Below are positions 59,731 through 64,000 of a DNA stretch of 64,000 nt, piece by piece. A program made the translations under genes and the position numbers. The stretch is from positions 1-64,000 of the forward strand of contig JAVYIG010004985.1 in the NCBI GenBank assembly GCA_035222895.1. Direction: 5' to 3'. Every line of letters starts with the position of its first letter. Within the stretch, counting starts at the first letter, position 1. The stretch is from Strongylocentrotus droebachiensis (Eukaryota > Echinodermata > Echinoidea > Camarodonta > Strongylocentrotidae). Under the pieces are notes generated by a model, which had not been told where the DNA came from, did not search any database, and was given only the letters and a program-made list of their open reading frames with translations.

Positions 59731-59834
59731 GAAAATTCACCCATCTGCCGACTCCAGAAGTTCCATCAAATAGGAGATATCCAGCTTTTAAGAACTCCCT
59801 TCCTTCTACGGCTGGCCGTCCGTAAGAGCCTTGA
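59731..59834 (-). other. Exon-like frame inside the 1.6-kb element
   Basis: On the - strand a possible acceptor (TTTCAAG) is followed by an open frame reading REFLKAGYLLFDGTSGVGRW and then a donor GAAG|GTAAAT. The protein is not recognised. A longer overlapping frame (59766-60119) is less convincing. Confidence 0.3.
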
Positions 59835-60317
59835 AACAATCAATTTCATGGTCCCAAATATTACGTCGAGAATTAGACAGGCCCGAGGGAATGGGCGTGT
59901 CATCATGGTCATTGCCCGGACAACAAGTTCAAAACTTCGCGCGAAAGTACATTCATCATCACCGGCTAGCCTTGAATTAGTCGCACACACCGACACAGTA
60001 CTACAGGCCGTCCAGGTACGGTAATTGCATGCAAGCCGCAATCGAGCCATGCTAGCCATGCCATGGCATGGAGGGTCAAAACTTAAAACATAATGAGAGA
60101 AAGCTCGAAAGCCACTCATTGTAAATTAAGAAAATGATTGAAATAAATAAATAGGCCTACCTTAGTTTGTATTCCAATTATTTCCTCATGACTAAAGATC
60201 AATTTGACACTATCAACGATCGATAAATCCAACTTGCACAGAACTTTGCAGCAAACACAATACGGAATCAAACATAGTCAATAGGACTGCACGCATTGAT
60301 AGACGTGTACTGACGGA

Positions 60318-60352
60318 GATATTTCTCTCCCTCTCTCTCTCTCTCTCTCTCT
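60318..60352. repeat. CT microsatellite
   Basis: CTCTCCCTCTCT followed by CT repeats to 60352. Confidence 0.85.
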
Positions 60353-61314
60353 CACTAACCATATGATGATATCATACACTAAAACACACACGTTCAAACC
60401 ATGGCATTCATTACACTTCTCAATTGGAGTATAGACTGCTCACGTAGACTTTTTTTTTTTACTAAAATGTCTTTTTTTACACTTCTCATACATTACTGCA
60501 CGACACTGGTGTCTGGTGCTGAGAAAAAGGTACTATGTGTGAGACTACGTCAAATTTGTTTTGCGCGCGATGAGACCGGACTTCATACATATTCATATTA
60601 TGATGTCGCAAGACTTCTATTTTGGGCTGGAACAATGACGTATCTGTTCACAGTTTTGCTCCCCAATTTGAGATGGCTCTAGCTATGGGGCTCAAACCAA
60701 CGCAAGATTGACAAAAACATCGTACTCTATCTACCTTCATATGTGCAGTTTGTAAAAATCTGCAATTAAAAAGATATAATCGTTTTTCGTTATATTTTCT
60801 AGTTGTTAAAAGTGACATTTGTGCACAACTGATATGTTAATCTCTATCAAAAGTTCTTTGATATTAAATTGATTCCATATTTTTAGGCTCTACCTTCAGT
60901 CATTGAGAAGGATTTTAGTGAGCTAACCTCATCGCCCTCTAGGACCCTTCTAGTTTCTCATTATGTGCGCGCCAAGGTCGTCTGCTAACAGAATTATTGG
61001 ATCTAAAAACGTCAAAATTTGCAAGATCGTCAACAAATGGTGAAAGACCGTTACAGATCCGTGATTATAGGTATGTTGTGGAGTGTGTAATTGTGTATTT
61101 GTTATACATTTTATTCCATAGATATTTGTTTTCTTTTTTTTCCCCATATTTTTTCTTCTGGTAATTTTCTGACTTGGACGACGAGCGCACAAATCGTCGG
61201 CGTAGAAGCCTTACGCCCGGGCATTGGCCTCCCTAGTTAGAGTTAGGGTAAAATGACAAAAAATGACCGTTTTTGCAGCTGGGCCGAGTTGTCCCCTGGT
61301 CCGAGTTAGCCCGG

Positions 61315-61757
61315 CAGAAATAAATAGTTACAAACATGAATTTCCTTTATCCAAAGAATGCACCATCTCCTCCCATCCGAAGAGCTCTTATAGTGAGAGC
61401 CCAATTACTCACATCCAGTACTTGACACAATGCCGTCTCTTCACGCTTAAGAAATCGCCAATCTCTACATGCCCCCTTTGTAAAATCAATGATGAGACGG
61501 TGGAGCACTTTGTTGGAGTCTGCTCATGCCTGGACCATCTCCGTCAGGATTTCATCAGCAAAGTCAAGGAATGCCTCGTGGATTATCCCATCTGTTTAAA
61601 CCTACATGTATATGATGATGATGACCCACAACAATTTACCCCTGCTACTCTGTTACCCCTTCATCCATGCCTGCCTTCCAAAATTCATAATAGCCTACTC
61701 CTACTATCGCTCTTTTTCCTACACAAAATTGATGCTTCTCGTTCTAAGACTCTTTAA
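61315..61757 (+). pseudogene. C-terminal fragment of a LINE ORF2
   Basis: The frame contains CPLCKINDETVEHFVGVC, the zinc-binding pattern (CPLC..E..EHF..C) found after the RT domain in many non-LTR elements. Upstream RT motifs are absent. It lies just outside the 1.6-kb element. Confidence 0.6.
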
Positions 61758-61821
61758 AGCTCCTAACCTGTCAAAAATAGTGGGTTTGTTATGTAGACTT
61801 CTTGGTTAGTTCTTTACTAAA

Positions 61822-62180
61822 TGTAGCTGGGTCAAGAAAGTAATAAAGCTCCACATATCTTTGCTTGAGGTTCAGGAGTTTATTGGTGTAACTAAAACAT
61901 CATGCTTATGCTGTGCATGCTAGTGGTCAAGTGCAACTTACCACTCTCACATGTACAGTACATAAGGCAGTGTATGAGGGTTGAATGTGTGCATGGCTAA
62001 TTACTCATTACATACATCACACACTCTGTGTGCCAAGAGTACTGTGTTAGAGAGTGCTCTCTGCATGGTTGCTTCTGAATGAAATGTGCATGCAGCCGTT
62101 TAACAATGAGCACATACATTGTAAGTTACTGGGTATGTTCAAATTAGGAATGCTGCATAACTTCAGCTCATAACATTACA
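61822..62180 (-). repeat. LTR of a second Ty3/gypsy element (probable)
   Basis: Ends TGTAGCTGGG and CATTACA (TGTA..TACA). On the - strand it has an AATAAA near 61880 close to its end, and a purine tract (AGAAAGGGAGA) directly before its start at 62181-62192. The partner LTR would lie beyond the window, so the boundaries are provisional. Confidence 0.65.
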
Positions 62181-62192
62181 TCTCCCTTTCTT

Positions 62193-63068
62193 CAAAATAA
62201 ACAATACAAGTTTTTACTCTAAACAGTTAAAAACTTTTCATCCTCTCATCCCGTCCATCTTTGCTTCCTGTTTTACTTACAAGTACATATTAGCACTTGA
62301 CAAATGTCTTGAAAATAAATTCTGTTCAATCTTTCCCCTACTCCCCATTTAAACAAATTTAAAAAAACTAGAATCCTCAAAAGAGTGAGGATGATACCTA
62401 TCAACTGGTTTTACACATCCAGTATACAAGTTGTGAAACAAAAATGATGGCTTTTTACTTGGAAAGGGTTACCTTAATCATCAGCATAAATACAGTTATT
62501 AATACTAGCTAACTGCTTTTCTCATTTTGTTTAAACTATCCTTTTCTCTCGACTGGTTTGTCACAATGTATACCAAACTGTCTAAATCAATGAAAATCCT
62601 TTAGCATTCATGAAGATTAAAACAAATAAAAACTACTTCTGTTTAGTTTACAGTGCACAGATAATTCATGTGACTTGGGTATTTTTGTATGTTTGTAATA
62701 CCACTTTCAAATGATGTCAATGCATGTGTAACATATTCGCACAATTAAGATTTACCTTACATTTGATGCATTTATCTCTTCTCCTGTGTGAGTTTACACA
62801 CTAATAGACAATATATTTAGTTGTATGAAAACAATGGAACAATATATTGTACTGAAATAAATAGCAACAAAAAAACAATAACATATATATAGATATATAC
62901 TTTCTTCGCGACTAAGAAGGGAGAGGTTCCAGAACTTCACCTTCAATCACAGGTCTTTACCACCCGTGTCCCTATATTGATGTTGAACTTGGTCGATATC
63001 TGAATGTCAACTGAGTCATTATTGTCTTAAAAGTTCAAGTTCAGTCTGAATTTGTGCTTCTTCATCAG
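62193..63068 (-). other. 3' untranslated part of the second Ty3/gypsy element
   Basis: AT-rich, between the integrase stop and the polypurine tract. No envelope-like frame is seen. Confidence 0.5.
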
Positions 63069-64000
63069 TTACATCTCAAAATCATCGTACTTTTTAGGGC
63101 GTTGAGTGTTTCGCGATGAACGTTGTCTTCGAGGTGGAGTCTCCTCCCGTCCTGGGCTTCGAGGTGGAGCCTCCTCCCGTCCTGGGCTACGTTGAGGCTC
63201 GGGGAATGCACGATGTGGAGTGCTCAACTGGTCATCGTGGTCAGTGGATGATGCACCTTCATCACCTGGGCCATTGCTATCAACACCCCCGGGAACCTCA
63301 GTTGTAGACTGGTCGGTATGGTCAGGTCTTATGTGCTGCCTATTTCTTCGTAGGTAACGTCCCTCAGGGCTTTGGAGAATGTAGGAGCGCTGTCCCTCAG
63401 CCCTGGTATCAACCGTCGCAGGACACCACCGTCTGGACACTGGGTCGCGATATCTTACATCTTGCCCAAGGTAAAGTTCTGGCAAGTCAGCTCTTCTGGC
63501 ATGTTTGTCAAAATAGAACTTTTGACTATTCTGTCTTTCCTGCAGCTGATTGTAGATGTCATCAGCATCTGGCTGTGTTCTCTGCAACTTGGCTGGGAGT
63601 GTAGTTCTCAACTGGCGATTCATGAGAACTTCAGCTGGACTTGGTAGTTTCTCTGATATGGGAGTTGTACGCCAAAGAAGTAGTGCTAGCTGAATGTCTG
63701 AAGTCTTCTTCATGATACCCTTGATGGTTCTGATTTGTCTCTCTACAAATCCGTTGCCTTGTGGTCGTCTGGGGGACGATGTGGCATGTTCAAAACCCCA
63801 TGATTCAGCAAACGACTTGAACTGGTAACTGGCATACTGGGGTCCATTGTCGCTCACCACCTTTGCTGGTATGCCATGCTCTGCAAACACTTGTTGCATC
63901 ATAGTGATTACAGCACTGCTTGTTGCTTGGTCTGGTAACTGGCGAACCACTGGGTACTTGCTGTAGTAGTCCACCACAATTAACCATTGTTTGCCTTTGA
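63069..64000 (-). CDS. Integrase end of a second Ty3/gypsy Pol (cut by window edge)
   Basis: The frame is open to the window end. It begins inside the integrase core: VVDYYSKYP holds the first Asp, VVSDNGPQY the second and GFVERQI the Glu, so the DDE triad is kept. A conserved integrase tail follows (SPAEVLMNRQLRTTLP, then YLGQDVRYRD), and a Pro/Arg-rich end with two near-identical SPGREE copies. The stop is at 63069-63071. It differs clearly from the element at 49593-54527 and lies on the opposite strand. Confidence 0.92.
   Translation of the reverse strand, partial: KGKQWLIVVDYYSKYPVVRQLPDQATSSAVITMMQQVFAEHGIPAKVVSDNGPQYASYQFKSFAESWGFEHATSSPRRPQGNGFVERQIRTIKGIMKKTSDIQLALLLWRTTPISEKLPSPAEVLMNRQLRTTLPAKLQRTQPDADDIYNQLQERQNSQKFYFDKHARRADLPELYLGQDVRYRDPVSRRWCPATVDTRAEGQRSYILQSPEGRYLRRNRQHIRPDHTDQSTTEVPGGVDSNGPGDEGASSTDHDDQLSTPHRAFPEPQRSPGREEAPPRSPGREETPPRRQRSSRNTQRPKKYDDFEM

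Larger units (their letters stand above)
59642..61235. mobile_element. 1.6-kb inverted-repeat element inserted in telomere-like repeats
   Basis: TAGGGAGGCCAATGCCC (59642-59658) is matched exactly inverted at 61219-61235. Each side is flanked by GTTAGAG (59635-59641 and 61236-61242), so a 7-bp target duplication is likely. The telomere-like tract runs on outside both copies. The interior has an exon-like - strand frame and a CT microsatellite, but no transposase I recognise. The superfamily is not known. Confidence 0.65.

Noticed and set aside
60401..60682. A 93-residue + strand frame
   Set aside because: No domain, low-complexity Phe run at its start, and it lies within the 1.6-kb element without splice or promoter support.

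Overview
This is a window of nuclear DNA from a repeat-rich animal genome, not prokaryotic. It has GT..AG introns, low overall GC, tRNA-derived SINEs, LINE fragments, Ty3/gypsy elements, many small inverted-repeat transposons and a vertebrate-type telomere motif. A ZU5-UPA-Death gene and a RING-less B-box gene fit a marine invertebrate, perhaps an echinoderm. That placement is inference and no species can be named.

Layout. 1-2.9 kb: transposon debris, a perfect 60-bp palindrome and a TTAA-flanked MITE. About 2.9-28.3 kb: a tandem array of about 603-bp units, with older, longer, diverged units at both edges and recent multi-unit duplications inside. About 35 units carry a complete splice-like cassette: branch-point-like CTAAT, pyrimidine tract, AG, three bases, GTAAGT. 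Two elements interrupt the array, at 20.84-21.55 kb and 24.19-25.76 kb; the second is hAT-like, with an exact 8-bp target duplication.

28.7-40.0 kb: eight exons on the + strand whose phases join without a break, encoding the C-terminal 416 residues of a ZU5-UPA-Death protein (UNC5/PIDD-type architecture). Its 5' exons are not seen. Its introns hold a LINE relic, a fold-back element, nested MITEs and microsatellites.

40-47.9 kb: a second LINE relic split by a TA-flanked MITE with arms of about 138 bp, two related SINEs, tandem repeats and a small hAT MITE with exact target duplication.

48.0-54.6 kb: the clearest event in the window. A B-box/coiled-coil/propeller gene on the - strand has been split near its 5' end by a complete Ty3/gypsy element (49593-54527). 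The element has 169-bp LTRs, a 5-bp target duplication (ATGAC) and one long Gag-Pol frame. The antisense LTR supplies a new in-frame ATG to the truncated host gene.

54.6-64 kb: purine-rich and homopolymer-rich DNA, a second copy of a hAT MITE type, a frameshifted C2H2 zinc-finger scrap, palindromic repeats, a 1.6-kb inverted-repeat element set in telomere-like repeats, a LINE C-terminal scrap, and the LTR and integrase end of a second Ty3/gypsy element that runs off the window.
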